64,000 nt of DNA. Origin: Spirosoma montaniterrae. Lineage in GTDB: Bacteria; Bacteroidota; Bacteroidia; Cytophagales; Spirosomataceae. Of the stretch, positions 19,020 through 29,227 are shown one piece after another (the first letter of the stretch is position 1; the number at the start of each line of letters is the position of its first letter). Where the stretch lies: contig NZ_CP014263.1 in NCBI RefSeq assembly GCF_001988955.1, positions 5,206,501 to 5,270,500 of the forward strand, given 5' to 3'. The notes beneath the pieces are model-generated. The model saw only the letters and a list, made by a program, of their open reading frames with translations. It made no database searches and was not told the origin of the DNA. Made by a program: the position numbers and the translations under genes.

Positions 19020-21323
19020 CTACCGCACGACGGCTAATTTTCCGGCTAAACCTTCGGTGCCATCTGCCGTAATGACTACAATCAAATAGATTCCGGTTTG
19101 CGCGGATCGACCCCGATAATCGCGTAAATCCCACGAGGCTGTGCCGCCCTGCGAACGGGTTTCGTACACGAGCGTACCGCCTGCATCCAGAATCTTGACG
19201 GTTGCGTTTTCAGTCAGGCCGTTAATGCCAACCGTACCCGTAAAATCGGGCCGGACAGGGTTCGGGAAGATGGTTAACCCCGTGAGCGTTTCGGCGGGTT
19301 CGGTGGCCGCTCCGCCGTAAGAAACCAACGCCATTGGCTGATTGGATGCGCCGGTTTGCACGAAAACGCGCCCACTAACGGGTTCAATAGCAATGCTTTG
19401 CACGAGGTTGTTCGGCAACGGGCTATTACCCGACGTGAACGTTTCCAGCAACTGCGACCCATCGGGCGAGACTACATACAGACCGCTGCGGGTGCCAATC
19501 CATTTACGATTTCCCCCGTCAACGGCCAACGCTGTGATTTGCTCATTCGCCAGCAGCCGACGCTGGTTCAGCAACGGCGGCTGCGCATCGACTGCGCCCC
19601 GAAAAACATCAGCCGGGTTGTCGAACACCGTTGGGCCGAGGTCGGTGCCAACCCAAATGGCTCCCGTTCGGTCTTTTACCAGACTCCGAACGCTATTGGT
19701 TGGTAAAGCACCTTCGCCCGTAAGCGTAGTCAGAAACCGGCTGCGGTTGGTCTGCGGGTCGAATACCAGCAGGCCGCTGCCCGCCTGAAGCCGGAGCCAC
19801 AAAAAGCCATTATCATCGGGTACAACCTGCTCGATACTTGGTTGCCGAATAGCCGGAAATGATTGAAACGTACCATCAGGTCGGCGCACGTGCAAATTGG
19901 CCTGTGGCGTGTTACTATTGGTAGTTATCCACAAATTACCGTCAAAATCAGTGGATAAGTCGGTAATTCGTGGACTAATAGCGGGCGGGAGCAGAGCGAA
20001 CTGCCCTCCCTGTTGAGCATCGTAACTGGCTAATCCGCTGCCAAAACTTGCTGTGTATAAACGCTGCCCTCCTTGCAAGTAGGTAGCTGCGTTAGAGCCG
20101 ATGTTCGACCCCGTAATTCGTTGCCATTGACCGTCGGGCAGGTTAAGTTGGTCGGCGGTTGGGCCATCCGCTCGTATCAACGTAGCATCCTGCGGTCCGT
20201 TGGGCAGGGCCACCAGCGTATTCGAATAGGCGTACAGCCGCGCAAAACCATCGCGGCTGGGGCCTGCCGGAGCAATTGGTACGTTTAGTGTCCCGACGAT
20301 GGATAAAACGCCGGTTTGCGCGTCGGCGGCCCAGGTTTGGCCTCCGTCGATAACCAGTTCACGCGGGTCGCTTAGCAGGGGTGCCGTTTGCAGACCCGCT
20401 CCCGGCAGTGTCAGACTGCGCTCGGTGGTAACAATCAACCCTGATGGAGCCGAAAACACCCTGACCAGACCGTTGGTTAACGGCTGCGTCAGAACCCACC
20501 GTCCGGGCTGTCGCTCAAAAATGCCCTGACCGTTTACGCTGGCTATTAACCGCCCCCGGTCGGTGGCAATAGATTCGGACCGTTGCGCTGGACCCGCCAG
20601 GGTGCGCCAGTTGGCCGGGTCGGCAATATTTACGTTGGGCGCAAACCGAACGGCCTGAATCCGTCGCTCAAACAGGGTGGGTTGCAGGGCTTCGGTAAGC
20701 GCGTATAGGCTATCGCTGGTTACGGCGGTTTGCAGAATGGGCAGGGGCGAACCATCGGGTCGGCGGCTGAAATACGTATCGCGGATTTCGCTGCGCACCA
20801 CGTCGAACACGACCAGCCCAAAATCGGTGCTCAGATACGCATTGTTGCCAATCCGCAGAATGTGATTGATGCTCCGCGATGCGGGCAGATTTGGAGCCGT
20901 TGCAATCGTGCTAACGGTCTGCACCGCGCCGGGTTCGTTTTCCGGCGTAATCGTCAGTAAATCAATAGTGCCCGACCGATACGCAATCAGCAGCCGTTGC
21001 TGATCGGGCAGAAACAATAGTCGGCTGATACCCACATCGCTCAGGCCGCCTGGCTCTTTACGTAGTGTGGTAATCTCGCGGGTTGTTTTGTCGAAGTAAA
21101 AAAAGCCGTTCTGTGTTGCGGCATACACCTTATTGCCTACTACCGCTACCGACCGCCCCGACCGATAACTGGCGTGCGATTGCCAGGCGTTTAGCTGCGC
21201 GTGAGTGGTGAAAAATGAAAAGTGAAAAATGAAAAGTGAGAGGGTCGCGTTCAGGGCGAAAACTTTGCGCCACATCGCCAAAATGAACAACCATTTTTCA
21301 CTTTTCATTTCTTCATTTTTCAC
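19020..21323 (-). CDS. porZ: PorZ-like type IX secretion system protein (beta-propellers plus C-terminal sorting domain)
   Basis: About 767 residues. After a signal peptide ending THAQ, two beta-propellers of the two-component-regulator type fill most of the protein, with repeated W.GT..G motifs such as [15 protein letters not shown] and [13 protein letters not shown]. The last 80 residues form a type IX sorting-like domain ([11 protein letters not shown] at its start, [12 protein letters not shown] near its end). PorZ in Porphyromonas helps attach anionic LPS to type IX cargo at the cell surface. The start is uncertain: ATGs at 21323, 21308 and 21275 are in frame, and 21275 gives a more normal signal peptide. 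The signal-peptide core [11 protein letters not shown] is encoded by a repeat arm. With the longest start the gene overlaps tdk by 11 bases. Confidence 0.85.
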   Translation of the reverse strand: MKNEEMKSEKWLFILAMWRKVFALNATLSLFIFHFSFFTTHAQLNAWQSHASYRSGRSVAVVGNKVYAATQNGFFYFDKTTREITTLRKEPGGLSDVGISRLLFLPDQQRLLIAYRSGTIDLLTITPENEPGAVQTVSTIATAPNLPASRSINHILRIGNNAYLSTDFGLVVFDVVRSEIRDTYFSRRPDGSPLPILQTAVTSDSLYALTEALQPTLFERRIQAVRFAPNVNIADPANWRTLAGPAQRSESIATDRGRLIASVNGQGIFERQPGRWVLTQPLTNGLVRVFSAPSGLIVTTERSLTLPGAGLQTAPLLSDPRELVIDGGQTWAADAQTGVLSIVGTLNVPIAPAGPSRDGFARLYAYSNTLVALPNGPQDATLIRADGPTADQLNLPDGQWQRITGSNIGSNAATYLQGGQRLYTASFGSGLASYDAQQGGQFALLPPAISPRITDLSTDFDGNLWITTNSNTPQANLHVRRPDGTFQSFPAIRQPSIEQVVPDDNGFLWLRLQAGSGLLVFDPQTNRSRFLTTLTGEGALPTNSVRSLVKDRTGAIWVGTDLGPTVFDNPADVFRGAVDAQPPLLNQRRLLANEQITALAVDGGNRKWIGTRSGLYVVSPDGSQLLETFTSGNSPLPNNLVQSIAIEPVSGRVFVQTGASNQPMALVSYGGAATEPAETLTGLTIFPNPVRPDFTGTVGINGLTENATVKILDAGGTLVYETRSQGGTASWDLRDYRGRSAQTGIYLIVVITADGTEGLAGKLAVVR

Positions 21324-21330
21324 TTATCAC
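21201..21330. repeat. Imperfect palindrome of GTGAAAAATGAA words, copy 1
   Basis: The left arm (21201-21231) and right arm (21292-21330) are complementary with an 8-base indel and consist of alternating GTGAAAAATG and AAAAGTG words. The same words form a perfect palindrome at 35673-35741. The right arm holds the tdk stop codon (21313-21315), and the left arm codes for the hydrophobic core of the PorZ signal peptide. Confidence 0.75.
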
Positions 21331-21951
21331 TCCCTTCACATCTTCATACGCCCACTCTTTTTGCCCGGCTGCGTCGCCGAGGTTGAAGCACCGGCGGCAG
21401 CGAGCTTCGTAGCTGTCGGTTTCGCCCAGCAGAACGCGTTCCTGCGATGGCACGAGCCGGTACGAATAATGCGCAATGTCGCCACAAACCACGCAGATGG
21501 CATGGACTTTGGTCACGTATTCGGCAATGCTCATCAACTGCGGCATGCAACCAAACGGCTGACCGGCAAAATCCATATCCAGACCGGCTACAATAACGCG
21601 TTGCCCCTGATTGGCTAAGGCATCGCAAACGGCAACGATCTCTTTATCGAAAAATTGGGCTTCATCAATGCCAACTACGTCGCAATCGCCCGCCATTGCC
21701 AGGATTTGGCCCGCTGTTTGCACGGGGGTCGATGGAATCGAGAGCGAACTGTGCGAAACTATGTCGGCGTCGTGATACCGGGTGTCGATAGTCGGTTTGA
21801 AAATGCGGACATTGAGCCGGGCAATGCGGGCGCGGGTAAGCCGCCGAATCAGTTCTTCGGTTTTACCCGAAAACATCGACCCGCAGATCACTTCGATCCA
21901 GCCGGTTCGCAGGTGGGGCGGTTCGCGTCGTCGGGTAGGTTCAATAAACAT
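21313..21951 (-). CDS. tdk: Thymidine kinase
   Basis: 212 residues from the ATG at 21951. The longer frame up to 22119 reads into the divergent gene and has no kinase features. P-loop GSMFSGKT is at 24-31, and Walker B is [11 protein letters not shown]. The lasso region includes a [13 protein letters not shown] segment and CRRC, which together form the four-cysteine zinc site of type II thymidine kinases. It phosphorylates thymidine in the salvage pathway. The final codons and stop lie in a repeat arm, so the C-terminal VISEK is probably repeat-derived. Confidence 0.95.
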   Translation of the reverse strand: MFIEPTRRREPPHLRTGWIEVICGSMFSGKTEELIRRLTRARIARLNVRIFKPTIDTRYHDADIVSHSSLSIPSTPVQTAGQILAMAGDCDVVGIDEAQFFDKEIVAVCDALANQGQRVIVAGLDMDFAGQPFGCMPQLMSIAEYVTKVHAICVVCGDIAHYSYRLVPSQERVLLGETDSYEARCRRCFNLGDAAGQKEWAYEDVKGVISEK

Positions 21952-22075
21952 AAGTTGTATAATTATGGCCGTTGGCTTGAATTCTGGCACAAAGGCCACT
22001 TTTTTTCGCTTTCTTACAACATAAAAGCGGACTTGGAACAAAAACGATATATTTACAAAAGAAAGGCTTTTCCCG

Positions 22076-23260
22076 ATGTCGAACAAGTTTAACGCCAACG
22101 CGCTTAACGAATACAGCAAGTCGTATGCCCGCCGAATTGCTGCCGACTTTTTTCATCAACATACCACCATCAGCGGCCAGCAAATTCTGACGCTGACGCC
22201 CATCAGTCAGATTAACCTGTTCGTCATCAGTAGTTTGTCGGATAAATGGCGGGCCGATGCCGAGAAGTTTCGGAGTCCATATTTTGACTTCACGAACACC
22301 GAGGTGCAGGAAGCGTTACAGCATTTTATGAATGTGGTATCGCAACACATTTCGGTTCGGCGCGAACACCTCGAACCGCTCCTTGCCGATGCAACCCGGC
22401 AGACAATCGTCATGATTTTCGACCCGCGTGCGTACTTCGACGATCTGCTGCGCGGCCAGCCCGATTTTATGGTGACAGCCGATGCCATCAAGCAGATTAC
22501 CCGATACACGCGCATCAATCAGTTTATTCCGAAACACATCGCGCAACGCATGAACGGAAAATCGTTCGTGTACGTGAATCAGGCAATTGGCTACCTGGAC
22601 GAAGCACTGACGCAGCATGGGCATCAACTCGAACATTACGACGGGTTTGTGGCACAATTCTCGGAGAAAGTGCCGATGGATGTACCGGCTTTGCTGCGAA
22701 ACCACGTACCCGATGGGATTCGTACTGCCCCGGCCCGGTCGTTTTTCGATACGGCTGCCGAACCAGCCGTTCCGCCTGCCCCATTAGTGCCTGCCGACGC
22801 CGTTCCAGATTCGGTTGCTCCTGCCATTCCGCCCCAGGCCGATCCAACGTTGCCCCCCAGTTTGCCCGCTGAGGCCGAAGCATCAGGCGGGCCGCTGTTT
22901 CTGGGCGATGCGCCGGGCGTTGAACCCGTTGCACCTATTGCCCAGCCGTCGCAAATAGAAACGGGCAACTTGTCTTTGCCCGTAACGGATAGCTTGTCTG
23001 TGGCTGAAACCTTTACCCGCGCACCCATCGAGAGCGTGGCCCGCAGCATCTCGCTGAACCAGAAATTTCGGTTTATTAACCAGCTTTTCAACGGCAATTC
23101 GAGTGCCTACAATCAGGCCATCGAAGAGATCGATTCGCTCGATACCTACGGGCAGGCCCTCGACCTGATTTCCTACCGCTATGCCTCGCAATACCTCTGG
23201 GACATGAGCAGCGACGAAGTCAGCGAATTAGTGGAGATACTGAAGCGTCGATTTGCGTGA
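22076..23260 (+). CDS. Hypothetical protein with proline-rich linker
   Basis: 394 residues, family not recognised. The first 215 residues look like a helical globular domain ([20 protein letters not shown] at the start). A low-complexity Pro/Ala/Val-rich linker runs from about 225 to 300. A C-terminal helical domain follows ([20 protein letters not shown] to the end), with the look of a short adaptor or dimerisation domain. There is no signal peptide or membrane segment, so it is probably cytoplasmic. It is divergent from tdk with a 124-base gap and is followed by a long palindrome. Such domain-linker-domain proteins occur beside housekeeping genes in Cytophagales; no function can be assigned. 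Confidence 0.75.
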   Translation: MSNKFNANALNEYSKSYARRIAADFFHQHTTISGQQILTLTPISQINLFVISSLSDKWRADAEKFRSPYFDFTNTEVQEALQHFMNVVSQHISVRREHLEPLLADATRQTIVMIFDPRAYFDDLLRGQPDFMVTADAIKQITRYTRINQFIPKHIAQRMNGKSFVYVNQAIGYLDEALTQHGHQLEHYDGFVAQFSEKVPMDVPALLRNHVPDGIRTAPARSFFDTAAEPAVPPAPLVPADAVPDSVAPAIPPQADPTLPPSLPAEAEASGGPLFLGDAPGVEPVAPIAQPSQIETGNLSLPVTDSLSVAETFTRAPIESVARSISLNQKFRFINQLFNGNSSAYNQAIEEIDSLDTYGQALDLISYRYASQYLWDMSSDEVSELVEILKRRFA

Positions 23261-23272
23261 CTATCCGTACTG

Positions 23273-23365
23273 TGATTCGTCGGATTGTTCTGACTGACTC
23301 TGATTATTTCGCCTTCGGCGATAAATCAGTGAAATCAACGTCAGCCAATCTAATCCGACGAATCA
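23273..23365. repeat. Long imperfect palindrome between two same-strand genes
   Basis: The outer arms TGATTCGTCGGATT (23273-23286) and AATCCGACGAATCA (23352-23365) are perfect over 14 bases. The interior continues with partial pairing to a central CGCC-TTC-GGCG hairpin. It ends 6 bases before the next start codon. It is built like the other palindromes here but uses a different word. Confidence 0.75.
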
Positions 23366-23371
23366 TAGTCT

Positions 23372-25444
23372 ATGAAGCACCTCTACCCGCCGTTTCTTGC
23401 TTTTCTGTTCAGTACTACCCTTACGGTTGCCCAGCCGACGTCCACGCAGCGCGAAGCCGATTTAAGCCGATTTTTGCAGGATTTGTTTCCCGTACAAACG
23501 GAAGGCATCGACTACCAAGCCGTATTCGACGTGCTGACACAACTCTACGCCAGCCCGCTCGACCTGAACACCGCCACCCGCGACGAACTCGAAACTACTT
23601 ACATCCTCTCGGAGCGGCAACTAACCAATCTGCTTGCCTACCGCGCCGAACTGGGCAATTTGCTGTCGATCTACGAACTACAGGCTGTTCCAGACTTTGA
23701 CCTGAATACCATTCGGCGGTTGCGTCCGTTCGTGACGGTAGCCAGTGGGCCGCGCCTGTTTGGTGCCCTGCCTACGCCCACCGACAACTATTTGCTGGTT
23801 CGTTACGAACGCATTCTTGAAGAACAGGTCGGGTTTTCGGAAGCCGCACCGAACAAAAGCGGCAAACTGCCAACCCGCTACAACGGAGGGCCGGGGCAGT
23901 TGTTTGTACGCTATCGGTACAGCCGCCCGCGCCAGTTTAGCTTCGGGCTAACGTTCGAGAAAGACCCCGGCGAAACATGGGTGTGGCAACCCGCCAATCG
24001 TCGGTACGGGGCCGATTTTGTTTCGTTTCATGTGCAGTTGCAAAACCGGGGTCGCTGGCGTAATGTGCTGCTGGGCGATTACCAGATGCAGGCAGGGCAG
24101 GGATTAGTGCTATCGGCGGGGTTTGCATTGGGTAAAAATGCCGAAACCGTGCAAACCGTTCGGCGACCCACGCTGGGCGCACGGGCCTACACGTCGCTCA
24201 TGGAATCGGGCTTTTTTCGCGGGGCTACGGCCACCTACGCCATCCACCAAAACCTTGACCTCACACTATTGGCATCCCACGTCCGGCGCGATGCGAACAC
24301 CGCCGATGATACCATTGCTACGTCGCTGCAAACATCGGGCCTGCATCGAACGCCGTCAGAGTTAGACGACCGGGGTAGTTTGGCTGAAACCAATCTGGGA
24401 GCACATTTGCTGTATCACCCGCGTCAGCAGGTGCAGTTCGGGCTAACGATGCTACGAACGACCTACGACAAATTTTTCCAGCGTCGCGCCCTGACCTACA
24501 ACAATTACGAGTTTACAGGGCGGCAAAATCTGGTCATCGGGCTACACGGCGGCTATGTCTGGCGCAACTGGAATTTTTTTGGCGAAGTGGCCCGCAGCAG
24601 CGGTTCCCGAACCAACAGTGGCGGCATCGGGGCCGTGGGCGGAGCCTTAGCCAGCCTTACCAAACGGCTCGACATGGCTGTGGTATTCCGGCATTACGAC
24701 CGAAACTTCCACAGCTTCTACGCCAACGCGTTCAGCGAAGGAAGTCGCAACATAAACGAAACCGGTGCGTATCTGGGCCTGAAATACAGCGTTTATCGCA
24801 AACTGACGCTTAGCAGTTTCATAGATTTCTACCGCTTCCCGTGGTGGAAATATTTAGTCGATAAACCGTCTGCCGGGTTCGATTATCTGGTACAGGCTCG
24901 CTACATGCCTAACCGACAGACGGCCTTTAGCTTTATTTTTCACGATGAACGCAAGGAGAAGAATTTGCCCGGCAGCAAAACCACCCCCCGCGAAGTAGTG
25001 GGCACCACGCGCCGGAACGTGGCTTTGAACGCCGATTACAAACCTATGCGGAGTTTGTCGATGCGGTCGCGGGTGCAGTGGGGGAGTTTTCAATACGCCG
25101 GGCGTGCGGCCTCTAATGGCTTCGTGCTGGTGCAGGACGCTACGCTCGACTACCGACGCTGGAGCCTGAGCGGACGCGTGGCCCTGTTCGGCACCGACGA
25201 TTACGACAGTCGGCTGTATGTGTACGAGCGCGACGTGCTTTATGCCTTCTCGTTTCCGGCTTACTTCAACCGGGGCGTCCGGCATTATTTGCTGGTCCAG
25301 CACGACCTCAATAAACACCTAACCCTTTGGCTCCGCTGGGCCAGAACTGACCTCACTAATCAGGAAACTGTCGGCTCCGACCTCGACCAGATCAATGCAC
25401 CCCACAAAACTGAAGTGAAGCTGCAAGCCCGCTGGCGGTTTTGA
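23372..25444 (+). CDS. Helix-hairpin-helix domain outer-membrane-like protein
   Basis: 690 residues with a signal peptide (MKHLYPPFLAFLFSTTLTVAQ). Residues about 65-120 form a ComEA-like helix-hairpin-helix region (SPLDLNTATRDELETTYILS, then LLSIYELQAVPDFDLNTIRRL). The remaining 550 residues are rich in alternating aromatic and polar strands (FGLTFEKDPGETWVW, LTLWLRWARTD) and end in RWRF, typical of an outer-membrane beta-barrel. The combination is common in Bacteroidota and is usually left as a hypothetical HhH protein. A DNA-uptake role is a guess from the ComEA-like part only. The gene ends 35 bases before the next ATG. Confidence 0.8.
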   Translation: MKHLYPPFLAFLFSTTLTVAQPTSTQREADLSRFLQDLFPVQTEGIDYQAVFDVLTQLYASPLDLNTATRDELETTYILSERQLTNLLAYRAELGNLLSIYELQAVPDFDLNTIRRLRPFVTVASGPRLFGALPTPTDNYLLVRYERILEEQVGFSEAAPNKSGKLPTRYNGGPGQLFVRYRYSRPRQFSFGLTFEKDPGETWVWQPANRRYGADFVSFHVQLQNRGRWRNVLLGDYQMQAGQGLVLSAGFALGKNAETVQTVRRPTLGARAYTSLMESGFFRGATATYAIHQNLDLTLLASHVRRDANTADDTIATSLQTSGLHRTPSELDDRGSLAETNLGAHLLYHPRQQVQFGLTMLRTTYDKFFQRRALTYNNYEFTGRQNLVIGLHGGYVWRNWNFFGEVARSSGSRTNSGGIGAVGGALASLTKRLDMAVVFRHYDRNFHSFYANAFSEGSRNINETGAYLGLKYSVYRKLTLSSFIDFYRFPWWKYLVDKPSAGFDYLVQARYMPNRQTAFSFIFHDERKEKNLPGSKTTPREVVGTTRRNVALNADYKPMRSLSMRSRVQWGSFQYAGRAASNGFVLVQDATLDYRRWSLSGRVALFGTDDYDSRLYVYERDVLYAFSFPAYFNRGVRHYLLVQHDLNKHLTLWLRWARTDLTNQETVGSDLDQINAPHKTEVKLQARWRF

Positions 25445-25479
25445 CGGCAGACCATTTTAAAATTATTACTTTTACGAAA

Positions 25480-26199
25480 ATGACCGAGTATTCCGATGAA
25501 GAAGGCCAACGAAATCGAATTGAACGACTTCCACAAAGCGCGGAACAAGCGATTGACCAAGAAAATCTCCGAGCAGCCCTCGATGTCGCAAGAAGAGTTC
25601 ATCGAGCAAACCCGTCGTTTAGCCCGGCAATCCAGCCAGAATCTGGTGAAATCTGGCAGTTAAGCGAAGAGATAAAACTTCGCGAAGCTGAAGCTCTATA
25701 TGCCTGGGCTGTTGCAACAAATCAGTTGTTCGATGCCGACGACTTCACGCGTCGCTGGTTCGCATCGGGTTGCGTGAAAGGCGGTGAAAATCAGGTTGTT
25801 TATGAAGGGGGTGATTTTGTGCTGAAGCGCAATAACCTCGCGTTTCATACCAGCTATCTCGAATATTTCGAGCGGTTGGTGCTGCATAATTGGCTGTTTC
25901 CTGATACGGAATACCATTTTATCGGGCTAATGCTGGTTGTTGAATCAGACGACGAGTTGCCGCAACTCCGGCCTGTTGTATCGCAGAAGGCGTTGCGTGC
26001 CGTTCGGGGTGCCACGCGCGACGAGGTGGCGGCCCTGATGGCGCAACTGGGCTTCTCGCGCCGATACGAAGACAACTACGCCAACGCCGACCACACGCTG
26101 TTTATCGAAGACCTGCACGATCAAAACGTACTGGTCGATGCTACTGGCGACCTGCTCATTTTCGACCCGGTCATTTACCTTACCAAACCGGGCGCATGA
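25480..26199 (+). CDS. Putative polyvalent-protein-kinase-like protein (start uncertain)
   Basis: The reliable part runs from about 25651. It has WQLSEEIKLREAEALYAWAV, then a kinase-like pattern: GGENQVVYEGGDFVLKRNN (lysine strand), LFIEDLHDQNVLV (catalytic-loop-like D and N) and LLIFDPVIYL (metal-binding D). This matches the putative polyvalent protein kinase fold known from phage and mobile-element polyproteins. The in-frame ATG at 25480 is far upstream, and the stretch 25480-25650 looks non-native in this frame; a different frame there codes for a more protein-like 55-residue product. The true start may be non-ATG, or the two frames may be joined by a frameshift. Confidence 0.55.
   Translation: MTEYSDEEGQRNRIERLPQSAEQAIDQENLRAALDVARRVHRANPSFSPAIQPESGEIWQLSEEIKLREAEALYAWAVATNQLFDADDFTRRWFASGCVKGGENQVVYEGGDFVLKRNNLAFHTSYLEYFERLVLHNWLFPDTEYHFIGLMLVVESDDELPQLRPVVSQKALRAVRGATRDEVAALMAQLGFSRRYEDNYANADHTLFIEDLHDQNVLVDATGDLLIFDPVIYLTKPGA
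25496..25663 (+). CDS. Small helical protein, 55 residues, overlapping the kinase-like frame
   Basis: The ATG at 25496 opens a frame for a charged helical protein that starts MKKANEIELNDFHKARNKR and contains SMSQEEFIEQTRRLARQSSQ. Its codon use and amphipathic pattern look more natural than the other frame over the same bases. Its TAA at 25661-25663 lies just where the kinase-like protein becomes recognisable. It could be a small partner protein translated with the kinase, or the N-terminus of the kinase if a frameshift joins them. Family not recognised. Confidence 0.45.
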   Translation: MKKANEIELNDFHKARNKRLTKKISEQPSMSQEEFIEQTRRLARQSSQNLVKSGS

Positions 26200-26268
26200 G
26201 GTTGGCGCAAAAAGCGGTCGAAATGGCTAACTTGCGCCCAACAGCACCGCCCAAACCCGCGAATTGCC

Positions 26269-27350
26269 ATGCTCAAGCGCGTATCCATCCAGAACTTCAA
26301 GAGCCTCAAAGACGTCACGCTCGACCTCCAGAAAGTCAATCTGCTCATCGGCCCGAACAATTCGGGGAAGACGAATCTTTTGAAGGCGTTGGCGTATTTT
26401 GTAAGAGATAATACTAATCAGGATGAACCTGATTATGAGCGTTTTGTCTTCAAGCAACTAAGAGGAAACGAGATAAAGCTTGAACTGTTATATGATCTTA
26501 GTACACAAAGTTATGAAAGAGGATTTGTTTGTATTGTTACAGGTAAAGGTTCGATACAGAAAGCTGAGTTAAGAGGGAGGGTACTGGGACTTTTTTGCAT
26601 TTTGATCCTCGAAAAATGAAAGAAAAGGTTGGACCTCTCATCATCTATAAGCCTGACCCAAATAAGCTCACCCAACCCGGCCCGGTTGGAACGGGCGAGG
26701 AAATGGTAAGTGCCGATTGTTCTAATCTGGTTGGTTTTCTTGATTTAATGCTGGGTAAGTACCGAAAAGCAGTTTTTAACCGCACGGAGTCAGATTTGAG
26801 CAAGTGCATTCCAGAGTTTGACGAGATTAATTTAGAAGATGCCCCGCCGACGGATGAACTTAAAAAGCTGTACGGAGACAAATCTTTCAAACGTATCGGC
26901 CTAACGAACAGCAAACAAGGCGTAACCTACTGGGCCGATGAACTTTCCGAAGGAACTCTCTATTTTCTCGCGCTTCTTTGCATCATCAACCAGCCTAATC
27001 CGCCAAAACTGCTGCTGCTCGAAGAGCCGGAAAAAGGCATTCACCCGCGCCGGATTCGGGAGGTGATGGATTTCATCCGTCGGTTAGTGGCTGAGAAGGA
27101 TATCCAGGTCATTATGACTACCCACAGCCCGCTGTTGCTGGATGAGTTTGCGGAGTCGCCGGAGAGTGTTTTTGTTTTTGATAAAGACGCAGAAGGCGCG
27201 ACCATCGTAAAGAATCTGCAACGTGACGTTATCGAACCGGCCAATCAGGAAAATGAACGATTGGGAATTCCGCCCGTGCCCTACACAGAAGCATTGGGTG
27301 AATATTGGACTATTGGCTTTTTAGGCGGTGTGCCCCATGAGACGAATTAA
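26269..27350 (+). pseudogene. AAA_21/OLD-type ATPase, interrupted by a single frameshift
   Basis: The first part (26269-26619) carries the ABC-like Walker A GPNNSGKTN after MLKRVSIQNFKSLKDV, the usual start of RecF/OLD-type ATPases. The second part (to 27350) carries ELSEGTLYFLALLCI (signature), LLLLEEPEKGIHP (Walker B) and MTTHSPLLLDEF (switch histidine). The two frames meet near 26570-26597. One extra A around 26570-26573 would restore AELKREGTGTFLHFDP and give a single protein of about 360 residues. It overlaps the next gene by 14 bases. Paired with that gene it resembles two-gene ATPase/TOPRIM defence modules. Either the gene is inactivated or the base call is wrong. Confidence 0.8.
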
Positions 27351-27942
27351 GTACGGCTTCTATGGAGAAGACAGTGCCCATAAAATCTTTCTGCATAATT
27401 ACCTTCAGCACTTCGGCAGTAACTCAATGGTCTTTGAACGAGACGACGATTTCTGTGAAAAATTTCAGGCGCGTGGCAAGAAGTTAGTGGACACCAAATT
27501 TGCTTATGTTGCCCGCGAAGGTCTTTTCAAACACCAGCATGACGTCTTCTTCATTGGTCGGGACATCGACAGCCATCAGGATGCACAGTTCACTCTTCGG
27601 CGCGACCACTTCGCCAAAGAGTGCATTGATAATCTGTTGCTCATGCTGCCCGTGCAATGTGTTGAGCATTGGTTGTGGCTGTTGAAATATCGTCAGGGCA
27701 ATCCGAAGTCAACAAAAAATGTGTCGTTTCATATGCACCCAAACAAGAAAGCAAAGTTGGAGGTATATGGACAAGAAGATCCACCGAACGAAATATCGAA
27801 TCCGATTGTCGATGACTTATCAAAGCAGTTCGATATTACGTGGTTAGAATCGCGCTCCGAAAGCTTCCGACACTTCCACAAACAGGTACTCGCTTTTCTG
27901 GCCGCCTACTCATCCGTCGAATCGGAGTTGCTGGGTGAATAA
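27337..27942 (+). CDS. TOPRIM-like partner of the AAA ATPase (DUF4276/RloB-like)
   Basis: 201 residues from the ATG at 27337, overlapping the ATPase gene by 14 bases, which implies translational coupling. The start MRRIKYGFYGEDSAHKIFLHNYL resembles the glutamate strand of a TOPRIM fold (GExxxHxxFL), and DVFFIGRDIDSH could be the DxD motif. VEHWLWLLKY and HFHKQVLAFLAAY are later helices. Small TOPRIM-like proteins commonly follow AAA_21 ATPases in phage-defence pairs. The family assignment rests on motif shape and context only, so a defence role is inference. Confidence 0.6.
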   Translation: MRRIKYGFYGEDSAHKIFLHNYLQHFGSNSMVFERDDDFCEKFQARGKKLVDTKFAYVAREGLFKHQHDVFFIGRDIDSHQDAQFTLRRDHFAKECIDNLLLMLPVQCVEHWLWLLKYRQGNPKSTKNVSFHMHPNKKAKLEVYGQEDPPNEISNPIVDDLSKQFDITWLESRSESFRHFHKQVLAFLAAYSSVESELLGE

Positions 27943-27962
27943 TATCAATTTGACGTTGCATT

Positions 27963-28097
27963 GGCGTATGGCTGACGCACGTGGAGACGCAAAGGGTTGC
28001 GTCTCTACAGGTGACCATCCGGCGTAGAGACGCAACCCTTTGCGTCTCACTCGCGTCAGCCAGCAACCCGTTGTCTCCCTCGCGTCAGCCATACGCC
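27963..28097. repeat. Nested palindrome, GAGACGCAA family, copy 1
   Basis: The outer arms GGCGTATGGCTGACGC (27963-27978) and its complement (28082-28097) are perfect over 16 bases. Inside them, 25-base arms at 27984-28008 and 28024-28048 are exactly complementary, and each is itself nearly palindromic (GAGACGCAA..TTGCGTCTC). The word GTAGAGACGCAA recurs at 38740 and 63942. It lies between convergent genes and probably ends both transcripts. Confidence 0.9.
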
Positions 28098-28132
28098 ACG
28101 CGTGATTTAATTTCGCGTAAAGACAGGCGTTC

Positions 28133-29223
28133 TCAGAACCCAACGACCAACCGCAGACTTGGATTTACCTGCTTGAAAAAGCCGTTCATATACACGTCGG
28201 TCTGCACCTTCATTAGCCAGTTCTGATAAACGGTGGCACCGAGCTTAATGGTGTTGGGCGCGAAAAACGAACCGGAGCGGTAAACCGGTAGCCCCACGTA
28301 GAACGAGGCTATGTGTTTCGTGAAATTCGCCGTTCGGCTGTCTTTGTCTTTCCGATAAAACGACACGCCTGCATGAACAAAATCGTTTCGGAATGTCTGC
28401 AAAGCGTTGTCGGGGGCCGACTGGAAAAAGAAGTTGGACGTATAGCCGACAAAATACCCTACCTGCTGAAACCGGTTTGGGACAAGTTCGAGATCAAAAT
28501 TAAACGACGGCACCAACTGATTACGAATCACGCCCACGCCAATGCCGGGGTGAAAACTGAGGAATGGCTCACGAGCCAGGCCCGGCGTTCGGAAGGTTGG
28601 TTTATTGTCGAGGCTTTGGAGCAGGTCGAATGCGTAGCGGGGATTAGTCAGGTTGTGGTGTTTAAACGTCCGTACCGATTCGAGTGCTTGTTCCACTTTG
28701 GCATTGACGCCCCCGCCTGGAGCAGCCGGTCGAGATCGCGGAGGTTATTCACGAGAAAATAAACGGCAAAATCGGTAGGCATCGCGCTGGCGGTAGCCGA
28801 CAGCCAAACCACCTGTAGCGTATCCTGCTTCGTTTTTACCTCAACGGGACTTTCGCCCTTCCGAAATCTAAAATCAGTAGTCGCTTGTGGAGTAGCACGT
28901 ACCGACAGATCGCGGTTGTCGGGTCGAAGTTTAAACAGGGCGTGAATCGAGCGCGTCGTGGGTTGTGTTGTGTCTTCTACGTTTCGGTAATCGGCCACGA
29001 ACAGCCGTAGCACCGAATCAATGTTTTTTCGGGCCAGCACCTGCGTGTATTGGTCGAACCAAATCAGCAACGTATTGCGCTGGCCTAAGTCGATTTCAAT
29101 ATGACTCAAGCCTGTAAACTTACGTTTTGCCCCCGGCTCAGTCAGGTGATTTCCAGTCGATTGGCACAACGATTTTCCGACCGTGCTCAGCAGGAACACG
29201 GCAACAAAGCAAATTGAACGCAT
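28133..29223 (-). pseudogene. Exported protein of the sigma/anti-sigma operon, interrupted by a frameshift
   Basis: Two frames belong to one protein of about 363 residues. The N-terminal part (to 29223) has a signal peptide (MRSICFVAVFLLSTVGKSLC). The C-terminal part (from 28133) looks like a small outer-membrane barrel (FVGYTSNFFFQSA and the final LRLVVGF). They meet at the C5 run 28710-28714 on the plus strand; one more base restores LLQAGGVNAKVEQALESV. No family is recognised. Its position after the ECF sigma and anti-sigma genes suggests a surface protein controlled by that sigma factor. The lesion is in a homopolymer, so a base-calling error is possible. Confidence 0.7.
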
Positions 29224-29227
29224 GATT

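Noticed and set aside
19035..19134. Upstream start of the MTR-kinase-like gene
   Set aside because: It would overlap the PorZ sorting-domain coding sequence and adds non-conserved residues.
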